From positions 1 through 8,600 of the forward strand of contig WQVR01000024.1 of the NCBI GenBank assembly GCA_009785775.1: a stretch of DNA of 8,600 nucleotides, written 5' to 3'. Below, piece after piece: positions 1-5,688 of this stretch. The stretch comes from Candidatus Proendomicrobium guianensium (GTDB lineage: Bacteria > Elusimicrobiota > Endomicrobiia > Endomicrobiales > Endomicrobiaceae). How positions within the stretch are numbered: the stretch's first letter is position 1; every line of letters begins with the position of its first letter. The position numbers and the translations under genes were made by a program. The notes beneath the pieces were generated by a model. That model had not been told where the DNA came from and ran no database searches. It saw nothing but the letters and a program-made list of their open reading frames with translations.

Positions 1-22
1 AAAAACTTACCGCCTGCTAATG

Positions 23-64
23 TTTGCGCGGGCAGACTGCTTTAAAACAATCTGCCCGCGCAAA
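23..64. repeat. 14-bp perfect inverted repeat (hairpin), possible terminator
   Basis: Positions 23-36 and 51-64 are perfect reverse complements (14 bp, GC-rich core GCGCGGGCAGA) around a 14-nt loop. The hairpin starts 31 bp beyond the stop of the minus-strand receptor gene, so the natural reading is a 3'-end structure for that transcript. Neither side has an immediate T-run: the minus-strand side continues CATTAG and the plus-strand side GTAAAC. It is therefore not a canonical intrinsic terminator and may instead protect an mRNA 3' end or be a dispersed hairpin element. The gene to the left lies outside the window. Confidence 0.6.
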
Positions 65-94
65 GTAAACTTCAAATAAAATAATAATTAAAAA

Positions 95-1993
95 CTAAAA
101 ACTTACTCTCAAACCGACGGTGTAAGTAGCGCCGGGCATAGGGTAAATAAACGCTTGGCTGAAAGATGTTGTAAATACGTCATATCTTTCGTCAGTGAAG
201 TTGTTTGCCGCGGCAAAAATCGAGAAATTATTGTTTATGCGGTAGTTCGCTTTAAAGTTTAAAACGGTATAATCTCTTAATCTGCGTTGGCTGTAATCTA
301 GGGCATGGTAATTGCCTATGTGCATAACTGAAAGCATAGTTTGAAAACGGCTAAAGTTATAGTGAAGTACGCCGTCTATTTTTCTTCCGGGGCGGCCTGA
401 GGTGTGATCACCCGCATTAAAATGCGTGTAACCTGCAAAAATTCTGGAACCCCTTGCGTCTAACGGAAGCCAAAGTCCAAGCTCGCCGCCGCTGAAGTTA
501 TATCTGCCGCCGTTAATAAACGTAGAACCGGGACCCGGCGCAAACGTTATTATATTATCGCCTTCCATTACAAATGCCGAAATGTCGGCGGTAAGCCTGC
601 CGTGCCTTACGTCTAAAAGCCCTGCTCTGATGCCTATTTCATAGCTTGTAACGTCTTCAGGTTTTAAATCAGGGTTTGCGTGGCGAAGCACAAAAAGTTC
701 GTTAATGTAAGGCATACGAAACGCTCTTGAATAAATTGCGCGTGCGGTTACTCTGTCAGAAAAGTCGTACTCTATTGCCGCGCGCGGCGCCCAGAAATCT
801 CCGGAAATTTCGTCATGGCTATACCTTATGCCTGCGGTTGCCCTAAGCCTGTCTGTAAAGCGGTGCTCGCTGGAAACAAAAGCGGAAACGTGATATCTTT
901 TGAAAGTGCCAAGGTTATTAAGGGGAGAAAAAGGCGGCGGCGGTGTCGGGTTAGCCGTATACTGCGAAGAAACTATTCTACCCTCTTCCCTTTGAAACTC
1001 CACCCCGTAGGTAAGAGTATTATTTTCAGAAAGTTCTGTATTAAAATGCGCGAACACTCCGAAGGTATTATCGCGCGAGTTCCATCTGGCAGATCCCGGC
1101 GGTCCCACGGGGGGCGGCACAAAGTTTTCAAACAAATGGGTGCCTGCTACGTAAAATGTTTTAAGGCTCATTACCGAATTTCTAAATATATTGGTATTGT
1201 TATAAGTTAAACTAACTTGCCCTCTTTCAAACTCGTTCCACTCGGGCGCGCCTATAGGTTGGAGAACTCTGTCGGGCGAAAGTATAGGCTCATGCTTAAT
1301 GCCTTTAAAGTAACGGCCTGCAAATGAAATTTCGCTGGTGGGGCTTATTTCATAAATAATCCTCATAGCATAATCTGCCGCCTCAAAGCCTGAGCGCGGC
1401 AAGTGGCCGTCAGTGCTGATTCTGTTAGCTGAAACCGTGAAGCTTAATCTGTCTTGACGCGAGCCGAAAAACATACTTTCATTTCGCGTATTAAAAGATC
1501 CGTAAGAAAGTTGCGCGTGCCCTTCAAATTCGCGCGTGGGGCGCGGGGTAATAATATTTACTACGCCGCCTAATGCGCTAGAACCCCAAAGCACGGAATC
1601 AGGACCTCTAAACACATCAATCCTGTCTACATTGGAATTTAAAAAAGTATGCGTAACGGTGCAGTTAAAAATGGACATTTTTGTGGGTATGCCGTCTATA
1701 AAAAAACCTATTTTTCGGCCGGAATCTCCAAATCCCCTTATGTTTACGTCAAAGCGCCCCGCATTAGAGGTGCTGTTTATAAAAACTCCGGGTATATGCT
1801 CTAAAAGTCCGGTCATTTGTATAGAGTTTTGCATTTCAATTTCTTCACCGGATAAAGAATGCGAAGAAACTATGCTTTCGCCCCATGTTTCTGCGTACTC
1901 TAATGACAAGTGTACGGTAGCGGCAAGGCCATGCGCCGCCATGGTTGCAACTAAGAAGCCGCCCAAAAATAATTTCAAAATACTAAATTTCAT
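95..1993 (-). CDS. TonB-dependent outer-membrane receptor
   Basis: This 632-aa protein is a gated outer-membrane beta-barrel that would import a scarce ligand (iron chelate, cobalamin or similar) using TonB energy. Residues 1-25 form a signal peptide (KLFLGGFLVATMAAHGLAA). Residues about 45-150 form the plug domain, with DVNIRGFGDSGRKIGFFIDGIP, VDRIDVFRGPDSVLWGSSALGG and VVNIITPRP. The rest is the barrel with alternating aromatic strands, FRMPYINELF, NPDLKPEDVTSYEIG, a late NNFTDERYD motif and a C-terminal GLRVSF ending in Phe, the outer-membrane sorting signature. The start is set by AAGGAG at 1999-2004, 5 nt upstream of the ATG. The length is close to BtuB-type receptors, but no ligand can be assigned. 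No classical TonB box is obvious between the signal peptide and the plug. No transporter or TonB genes are adjacent, so it appears monocistronic. Confidence 0.95.
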   Translation of the reverse strand: MKFSILKLFLGGFLVATMAAHGLAATVHLSLEYAETWGESIVSSHSLSGEEIEMQNSIQMTGLLEHIPGVFINSTSNAGRFDVNIRGFGDSGRKIGFFIDGIPTKMSIFNCTVTHTFLNSNVDRIDVFRGPDSVLWGSSALGGVVNIITPRPTREFEGHAQLSYGSFNTRNESMFFGSRQDRLSFTVSANRISTDGHLPRSGFEAADYAMRIIYEISPTSEISFAGRYFKGIKHEPILSPDRVLQPIGAPEWNEFERGQVSLTYNNTNIFRNSVMSLKTFYVAGTHLFENFVPPPVGPPGSARWNSRDNTFGVFAHFNTELSENNTLTYGVEFQREEGRIVSSQYTANPTPPPPFSPLNNLGTFKRYHVSAFVSSEHRFTDRLRATAGIRYSHDEISGDFWAPRAAIEYDFSDRVTARAIYSRAFRMPYINELFVLRHANPDLKPEDVTSYEIGIRAGLLDVRHGRLTADISAFVMEGDNIITFAPGPGSTFINGGRYNFSGGELGLWLPLDARGSRIFAGYTHFNAGDHTSGRPGRKIDGVLHYNFSRFQTMLSVMHIGNYHALDYSQRRLRDYTVLNFKANYRINNNFSIFAAANNFTDERYDVFTTSFSQAFIYPMPGATYTVGLRVSF

Positions 1994-2021
1994 TTTTTCT
2001 CCTTATTTGTAAAATTTAATT

Positions 2022-2052
2022 TTAATATGTTACAAAATTAAAATTCGTAACA
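2022..2052 (-). promoter_or_regulatory. Candidate receptor promoter with TGTTAC/GTAACA operator-like dyad
   Basis: TGTTAC (2028-2033) and GTAACA (2047-2052) are a perfect 6-bp inverted repeat separated by 13 AT-rich bases, 35-59 bp before the receptor ATG. A weak minus-strand promoter, TTACGA (2050-2045) with a 17-nt spacer to TATTAA (2027-2022), overlaps it, so the dyad would cover the -35 element and spacer. That is a sensible site for a dimeric regulator. It does not resemble a Fur box. The promoter hexamers match consensus poorly (3 and 4 of 6), so the promoter is tentative; the dyad is seen directly. Confidence 0.35.
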
Positions 2053-2053
2053 C

Positions 2054-2086
2054 AAGTTTTTACTTTGCCTTTGAAGTTTTTACTTT
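2054..2086. repeat. 13-bp direct repeat, 20-bp period
   Basis: AAGTTTTTACTTT occurs at 2054-2066 and 2074-2086, 20 bp apart start to start. Read on the minus strand it contains GTAAAAAC, the same core found twice in each 37-bp repeat further right, again 20 bp apart. The 20-bp phase places both cores on nearly the same DNA face. It lies in the non-coding divergent spacer. Confidence 0.7.
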
Positions 2087-2101
2087 CTTTGCTTTCCGCT
2101 T

Positions 2102-2117
2102 GCGTACCTTTGTACGC
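2102..2117. repeat. Small GC-rich hairpin GCGTAC-CTTT-GTACGC
   Basis: A perfect 6-bp stem with a 4-nt loop lies in the GC-rich part of the divergent spacer. It sits between the 13-bp repeats and the first copy of the 37-bp repeat and seems to be part of the same composite element. No T-run follows on either strand, so it is not an evident terminator. Confidence 0.4.
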
Positions 2118-2130
2118 GTCGCTGCCGCAG

Positions 2131-2167
2131 GCGTCGTAAAAACTCCAAATGCTTCGTAAAAATTTTG
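2131..2167. repeat. 37-bp direct repeat, copy 1
   Basis: This sequence is identical over 37 bp to 2255-2291, beginning GCGTCGTAAAAACTCC and ending CGTAAAAATTTTG. Each copy holds two GTAAAAA cores, here at 2136 and 2156, spaced 20 bp. It is probably non-coding: the reading frames across it start at stops, lack an ATG with a ribosome site and are short. The higher GC of the flanks compared with nearby spacers suggests a dispersed intergenic repeat family rather than gene remnants, but this single window cannot show copies elsewhere. Confidence 0.85.
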
Positions 2168-2254
2168 ATTGCCTGCCGATGTGCCTCGCGCTGACGCCGC
2201 GCCTAAATGCAAAACTCTTCGCAAAATGCGTTCAGTTTAGTTTTTTGTTATGGT

Positions 2255-2291
2255 GCGTCGTAAAAACTCCAAATGCTTCGTAAAAATTTTG
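2255..2291. repeat. 37-bp direct repeat, copy 2
   Basis: This is the second perfect copy of the repeat at 2131-2167, offset by 124 bp, with GTAAAAA cores at 2260 and 2280. It ends immediately before the candidate -35 element (TTGATA, 2292-2297) of the glycosyltransferase promoter. A protein bound to these cores would therefore be placed just upstream of RNA polymerase. Whether it is regulatory or only a nearby repeat is unknown. Confidence 0.85.
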
Positions 2292-2321
2292 TTGATATTT
2301 CTTAACACATAGTTATATAAT
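2292..2321 (+). promoter_or_regulatory. Promoter of the glycosyltransferase gene, probably leaderless
   Basis: TTGATA (2292-2297) and a perfect TATAAT (2316-2321) are separated by 18 nt, a good sigma-70-type promoter. The -10 element ends 6 nt before the ATG at 2328, so transcription should begin at or next to the start codon. No Shine-Dalgarno sequence is present between them (AAAAAT). Together these indicate a leaderless mRNA. Promoter and start codon support each other; the transcription start itself is inferred. Confidence 0.7.
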
Positions 2322-2327
2322 AAAAAT

Positions 2328-3335
2328 ATGAATAGTAATCCCGAAATTTCCATAATAATGCCTGTTTATAAAGTTGAAAAATACTTGGCGCGTTGCCTGG
2401 ATAGCGTTATGGCGCAGACTTTTGAAAACTTTGAAATTATCTGCGTTAATGACGGTTCACCTGATAACTGCGCTGATATTCTTAAACGTTACGCGCAAAA
2501 AGACAAGCGCTTTAAAATAACTACACAACAAAACCAAGGGCTTTCCGTTGCGCGAAATAACGGCATGAAAGAAACAAGCGGAAAGTACATTTATTTTCTT
2601 GACTCTGACGACTTTATGCACCCGCAACTTTTGGAAACAGCCCATTATTTTATAACCAAATACAATAAAGACGTGGTATGTTTTACTTGGTTTGAGGAGT
2701 ATTACCGCTATAGCGAAAATATACCTCCGCCGCCTGAGTATCATGTGCAAAGTTTGCCTTTTAAAGAGGTAAACTCCTCTATTGTTCCCCATCTTAATAC
2801 AAAGACAAATGGTTTTGAAATATGGTTTGCCACGTGGGCTAAATTATACAGTAGAGAAATTTTGGAAGGGATATCTTTTATGTCCGGAATTTATTATGAG
2901 GATGTTCCGTTTTTTTACGCATTGGCGAAAAAAAACCCGCGCACAATTATTTTAAAAACGCCATTGTATTATTACTTGCGCAATGAAAACTCCATAACGC
3001 AAACTTTCAGCGCAAAACATCTGAACGACCTTTATACAACCATGTATGCGGTTTATGAAATATATAAAGACAACCCGCAGGAGTTTACATTTATATCAAA
3101 AGGTTTTTTTCATAATGCGATGAAAGATAAATATAAATTAATAGCTGCCCTGCAAGACAAGTCCCAAAAAGTTCAATTTAGTAAAGATTTTGCGCAAAAC
3201 TTTAAGAGTATGCGAAGCAAAGGCATGATGCCCCTGCATTTTTTGCCGCTAAAGTATTTTAGGTGGTTTTTGCGGTTTCAAGTTTTAAGCAGAACGGGCT
3301 ATATGTTTAAATTTAAAGGTATATATAAAAAATAA
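2328..3335 (+). CDS. Family 2 glycosyltransferase (GT-A fold)
   Basis: This 335-aa enzyme should transfer a sugar from a nucleotide-sugar donor to a growing surface glycan at the inner face of the cytoplasmic membrane. Residues 7-18 give the family opening ISIIMPVYKVEK, followed by VNDGSPDN (40-47), NQGLSVARNNG (69-79) and the metal- and nucleotide-binding DSDD (92-95). The acceptor half has WAKLY (170-174), the YED motif with the likely catalytic acid (190-192), and YYYLRNENSIT (214-224). The C-terminus is basic and aromatic, with no clear transmembrane helix, suggesting peripheral membrane contact. Starting at 2328 gives the normal family N-terminus; there is no ribosome-binding site, consistent with the leaderless promoter. 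It stands alone, without other polysaccharide genes in view, so donor and acceptor cannot be named. No convincing terminator follows it. Confidence 0.93.
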   Translation: MNSNPEISIIMPVYKVEKYLARCLDSVMAQTFENFEIICVNDGSPDNCADILKRYAQKDKRFKITTQQNQGLSVARNNGMKETSGKYIYFLDSDDFMHPQLLETAHYFITKYNKDVVCFTWFEEYYRYSENIPPPPEYHVQSLPFKEVNSSIVPHLNTKTNGFEIWFATWAKLYSREILEGISFMSGIYYEDVPFFYALAKKNPRTIILKTPLYYYLRNENSITQTFSAKHLNDLYTTMYAVYEIYKDNPQEFTFISKGFFHNAMKDKYKLIAALQDKSQKVQFSKDFAQNFKSMRSKGMMPLHFLPLKYFRWFLRFQVLSRTGYMFKFKGIYKK

Positions 3336-3414
3336 AAACGCCGCGTAAGTATACACAGCGTCTACGTTTGCTTATAAATCAAATACTATAATAACAAATC
3401 CGGCACACAAACCC

Positions 3415-3443
3415 TTGACATTAATTCTTACGTAGGCTATAGA
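3415..3443 (+). promoter_or_regulatory. Strong sigma-70-type promoter, target unclear
   Basis: A perfect TTGACA (3415-3420) is followed after exactly 17 nt by TATAGA (3438-3443). Transcription would start near 3450, about 290 nt before the S24 repressor start codon. No open frame of useful size begins nearby. It could give the repressor mRNA a long 5' leader or drive a small RNA of roughly 150 nt. Confidence 0.55.
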
Positions 3444-3474
3444 AACTAGGATATGGGTGTAAAGTAAAATAAGT

Positions 3475-3505
3475 TTATTGTATTTTATTGTATTTTTTGT
3501 ATAAT
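3475..3505 (+). promoter_or_regulatory. Second promoter-like element with 10-bp tandem repeat
   Basis: TTATTGTATT is repeated in tandem at 3475-3484 and 3485-3494. TTGTAT (3478-3483) and a perfect TATAAT (3500-3505) are 16 nt apart, and the -10 hexamer forms the left end of the 3500-3528 dyad. In such AT-rich DNA, chance matches are common, so this is weaker than the promoter at 3415. Confidence 0.35.
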
Positions 3506-3528
3506 ATAGTACAATAGGCTATATTATA
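3500..3528. repeat. 10-bp perfect inverted repeat TATAATATAG/CTATATTATA
   Basis: The arms 3500-3509 and 3519-3528 are perfect reverse complements around a 9-nt centre. A further direct copy of TATAATATA lies at 3582-3590. The left arm contains the -10-like TATAAT, so a protein bound here would block that promoter. It is a plausible operator for the downstream repressor, but the arms are entirely AT-rich and could arise by chance. Confidence 0.4.
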
Positions 3529-3638
3529 AACTATACACAAACAAACTGCCATGTAATTAAAATACACGGAAGTTTACTGTTTATAATATAAAAGCTCTTT
3601 AAAAAGCGCTTGTTTAAGTTTATATTGTTTTTACACAA

Positions 3639-3667
3639 GTTAGATAATTAATTGCCAATTATCTAAC
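3639..3667. repeat. 11-bp perfect inverted repeat, operator candidate for the S24 repressor
   Basis: GTTAGATAATT (3639-3649) and AATTATCTAAC (3657-3667) pair perfectly around a 7-nt centre. The dyad ends 74 bp before the repressor ATG. No T-run follows, so an operator is more likely than a terminator. A weak promoter, TTGCCA (3652-3657) with 17 nt to TAATAG (3675-3680), has its -35 inside the dyad, which would allow autorepression by a dimeric HTH protein. Confidence 0.5.
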
Positions 3668-3741
3668 CCTATATTAATAGTGTACCATACTTTATAAGTT
3701 TTGTCAAGCGGTTTTTATATAAATTAGTTTACCGAGGAGAA

Positions 3742-4419
3742 ATGGACTTTAATTTTATCAGAAAAAAAGTTGTAGTGTTTTTAGCGGAAAGAAATTTAAA
3801 CCAAACGTGGCTTGCAAACCAGCTGGGCTCAGACCAACCTTTGATAAGCCAGTGGCTTTCAGGAAAGCGCGTGCCAAGAAAATCTAATATCGCAAAAATT
3901 ATCGCTTTGCTGAAATCGCACGGCGTTAAACTTTCGCCCGAAAACGAAAACAACTTTGAAGTTGCGGAAAGCTCAAATTTTAATTATAATGCGTCGTCTC
4001 AATGCGTGGTACCGCCAGACTTAATACAAATACCCATACTTTCATCGCTTAAAAATTTTAATGCCCAAAGCCCTAACCCTGCCTACGTTGCCGGAAGTAT
4101 TTATTATCCGCGTTATGAAATGGTAACAGAATACCCCGGCGTAAGCTTTGCTTTAAAGGCAAAAGACAGCTCTATGGAGCCGGAAATTTCGCGCGGGGCA
4201 ACTTGTTTTGTAAGCCCCGAAACAGAGCTTACAAACGGTAAAACAATGGTGCTTTACAACAAAAAAACAGACGACTATTTTATAGGCAAAGTTTCTTCAC
4301 AAAACGACAAACATGCCATAATGTTTAACGATATGAAAGCTAATTCTGTAATTTTTGATAAAGCCCAGTTTGATGTTATAGGCGAAGTTAAAGCTTATGT
4401 AAACAAAATCGGGGGTTAA
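3742..4419 (+). CDS. XRE-type HTH / S24 peptidase-like repressor (LexA/CI-like)
   Basis: This 225-aa cytoplasmic DNA-binding protein has two domains. Residues about 5-60 form a lambda-repressor-type helix-turn-helix: NLNQTWLANQLG (18-29), then the recognition helix region QPLISQWLSGKRVP (32-45). Residues about 95-220 resemble the S24 (LexA/CI/UmuD) fold, with KDSSMEP placing the nucleophile at Ser144 and YFIGKV placing the probable general base at Lys183. AG at 117-118 could be a self-cleavage bond, but it is only 26 residues before Ser144, shorter than in LexA or UmuD, so autocleavage is uncertain. GAGGAG at 3734-3739, 2 nt before the ATG, supports the start. Expected roles are a phage-type repressor or a stress-responsive regulator. 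No phage genes are in view, and its targets are unknown apart from possible autoregulation through upstream dyads. Confidence 0.88.
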   Translation: MDFNFIRKKVVVFLAERNLNQTWLANQLGSDQPLISQWLSGKRVPRKSNIAKIIALLKSHGVKLSPENENNFEVAESSNFNYNASSQCVVPPDLIQIPILSSLKNFNAQSPNPAYVAGSIYYPRYEMVTEYPGVSFALKAKDSSMEPEISRGATCFVSPETELTNGKTMVLYNKKTDDYFIGKVSSQNDKHAIMFNDMKANSVIFDKAQFDVIGEVKAYVNKIGG

Positions 4420-4444
4420 GCCCCTATATGGGACGGTTCGTTTT

Positions 4445-4498
4445 AAGGGGTTTGGCGCCGCAACGGGGAATATCCCGTTGCGGCGCCAAACCCCTTTT
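4445..4498 (+). terminator. Strong intrinsic terminator after the S24 repressor
   Basis: Positions 4445-4467 and 4474-4496 form a perfect 23-bp stem with a 6-nt loop (GAATAT), ending in CCCCTTTT and followed by AGTTTAG. It begins 25 nt after the repressor stop codon and separates it from hydE. The stem is much longer than a typical intrinsic terminator, and its GC-rich core (GGCGCCGCAACGGG) contrasts with the AT-rich surroundings. The plus-strand U-tract is short. On the minus strand the structure would end CCCCTTAAAACG, so bidirectional use is less likely. Confidence 0.85.
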
Positions 4499-4536
4499 AG
4501 TTTAGAGTGTGTGAAATAGTATTTTTTTTACAGAAT

Positions 4537-4545
4537 TGCTAAAAT
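4537..4545 (+). promoter_or_regulatory. Extended -10 promoter of hydE, probably leaderless
   Basis: TGC-TAAAAT (TG 4537-4538, hexamer 4540-4545) is an extended -10 element ending 6 nt before the hydE ATG. No good -35 lies at 16-18 nt, which extended -10 promoters tolerate. No Shine-Dalgarno sequence lies before the ATG (TGCTTT). The spacing is the same as for the glycosyltransferase gene and implies a transcript starting at or beside the ATG. The strong terminator just upstream means hydE needs its own promoter. Confidence 0.5.
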
Positions 4546-4551
4546 TGCTTT

Positions 4552-5688
4552 ATGCAAAAACTTGCCGCGATTTTAGAAAAAGCCGTAACAAAACATACTT
4601 TAAGCGAAAGTGAAATTATTTTTTTGCTTAAACTCCCCAAAGAAGTTGCGTTTCCTAAAAAGGGGCAGGCTCTTAAAGGTGATATTTCACGTTACGGGGT
4701 GCAATCTCTTTTAACTGCCGCAGATATTACCCGCGAAAAATACATAGGCGGCGGCGTTGAACTTCGCGCTTTAATAGAAATTTCCAATATTTGTGATAAA
4801 AACTGCCTTTATTGCGGTCTGCGCCGCGGCAACAAAAGCTTACCCCGCTACTTTATGCCGAAAGAAGAAATAGTTAAAACTGCCCGCGCCGCCGTACGTC
4901 AAGGCTTTAAAACCGTTGTTTTACAGTCCGGCGAAGGCTATAATAACCTTTTTTCAAATAAAGACTGGGAATATATAATTAAAAACATAAAGAAACTGGG
5001 CATTGCGGTTACTTTAAGTTTGGGCTCGCTAACGTTTGAGCAATACAAAACTTTAAAAAAACTTGGCGCAGACAGGTATTTACTGCGCATAGAAACCACA
5101 GACAAATGCTTGTTTAAAAAAATGCACCCCGATGACAATTTTAATGAAAGATTGAATTGCATTAATATTATAAAAAAACTTAACTTCGAAACGGGTACGG
5201 GAACGCTTGTGGGGTTGCCTAAACAAACTATAAAATCTATTGCCCGCGATATATTATTTTTTAAAAAAGTTAAAGCCGATATGATAGGCATAGGCCCGTT
5301 TATACCCAATCCTGACACGCCTTTAAGGGGTACTACACCCTTAAATCGCGCTACTTGGCAGAAAAACTTTAACCTTGCTTTAAAGGTTGTGGCTATTACA
5401 AGGCTTATAATGCCGCTTGCAAATATTCCCGCCACAACCGCTATGGAAACGCTTAAAAAAAACGGCCGCGCGCTTGCTTTACGTTGCGGCGCAAATGTTA
5501 TAATGCCCAATGTTACGCCGCAAAAATATAAAAATCTCTATGCGCTATATCCGGGTAAAGCGTCTTTAGGTATTACAGCGCAAAAGGCTTATAAAACTGC
5601 CGTGCAGGAATTAAAAACAATAGGGCGAACGCCATCTAAAACGCTTGGAAAAAGCAAATATTTCGCCGCAAAGGATACTATCAGATAA
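4552..5688 (+). CDS. hydE: [FeFe]-hydrogenase maturase HydE (radical SAM)
   Basis: HydE is a cytoplasmic radical-SAM enzyme that works with HydG and HydF to build the diiron subcluster of the [FeFe]-hydrogenase H-cluster. This 378-aa protein carries CDKNCLYC, the CX3CX2C motif (Cys81, Cys85, Cys88) for the SAM-binding [4Fe-4S] cluster. Family motifs follow: LQSGEG (124-129), VTLSLG (153-158), RYLLRIETT (175-183), LVGLPKQT (219-226), GPFIPNPDTPL (248-258), NIPATTAM (291-298) and RCGANVIMPN (311-320). The C-terminal third has no cysteine after Cys312, so the optional second Fe-S site known in Thermotoga HydE is absent. BioB or PylB are less likely because the GPFIPNPDTPL and RCGANVIMPN signatures are HydE-like. 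hydF, hydG and hydrogenase subunits are not in this window. It overlaps dnaE by one base (TAATG). Confidence 0.93.
   Translation: MQKLAAILEKAVTKHTLSESEIIFLLKLPKEVAFPKKGQALKGDISRYGVQSLLTAADITREKYIGGGVELRALIEISNICDKNCLYCGLRRGNKSLPRYFMPKEEIVKTARAAVRQGFKTVVLQSGEGYNNLFSNKDWEYIIKNIKKLGIAVTLSLGSLTFEQYKTLKKLGADRYLLRIETTDKCLFKKMHPDDNFNERLNCINIIKKLNFETGTGTLVGLPKQTIKSIARDILFFKKVKADMIGIGPFIPNPDTPLRGTTPLNRATWQKNFNLALKVVAITRLIMPLANIPATTAMETLKKNGRALALRCGANVIMPNVTPQKYKNLYALYPGKASLGITAQKAYKTAVQELKTIGRTPSKTLGKSKYFAAKDTIR

Larger units (their letters stand above)
3336..3741. other. 406-bp AT-rich gene-free spacer before the S24 repressor
   Basis: No credible ORF or tRNA is present; the only short frames are a few codons long. 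The spacer holds a near-consensus promoter (3415-3443), a second promoter-like pair (3478-3505), a 10-bp tandem duplication (3475-3494), two 29-bp dyads (3500-3528 and 3639-3667) and a third TATAATATA motif at 3582. A weak imperfect hairpin (about 3592-3612, AAGCTCT pairing with AGCGCTT) is followed by T-rich sequence. This density of dyads upstream of a CI/LexA-type gene suggests a regulatory region, possibly autoregulated, or an unannotated small RNA. Both readings are inference. Confidence 0.6.

Noticed and set aside
815..1210. Plus-strand open frame of 131 codons inside the receptor gene
   Set aside because: It is antisense to a clear TonB-dependent receptor, has no family motifs, and is a by-product of codon bias.
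1536..2012. Plus-strand open frame of 158 codons opposite the receptor plug domain
   Set aside because: It mirrors the plug coding sequence in antisense; composition is not protein-like and no ribosome site is present.
2060..2235. Minus-strand open frame of roughly 55 codons through the repeat region, ending in a Lys/Arg-rich tail
   Set aside because: It has no ATG or ribosome site, opens directly after a stop, and its sequence is explained by the direct repeats; a spurious frame is more likely than a small protein.
3336..3380. Possible terminator after the glycosyltransferase (ACGC...GCGT and AAACG...CGTTT matches)
   Set aside because: Only 4-5 bp pair in either arrangement and no T-run follows; not enough to call a terminator.
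3454..3468. Tiny ATG frame (4 codons) just after the strong promoter at 3415
   Set aside because: Too short and without a convincing ribosome site to call a leader peptide.
3415..4498. Prophage or defence island suggested by the CI/LexA-like repressor
   Set aside because: No integrase, phage structural, nuclease or toxin genes occur; the flanking genes are a glycosyltransferase and housekeeping hydE-dnaE.
4938..5510. Minus-strand 190-codon frame with hydrophobic stretches opposite hydE
   Set aside because: The motif-rich hydE frame explains this region; the antisense frame has no recognisable domain.
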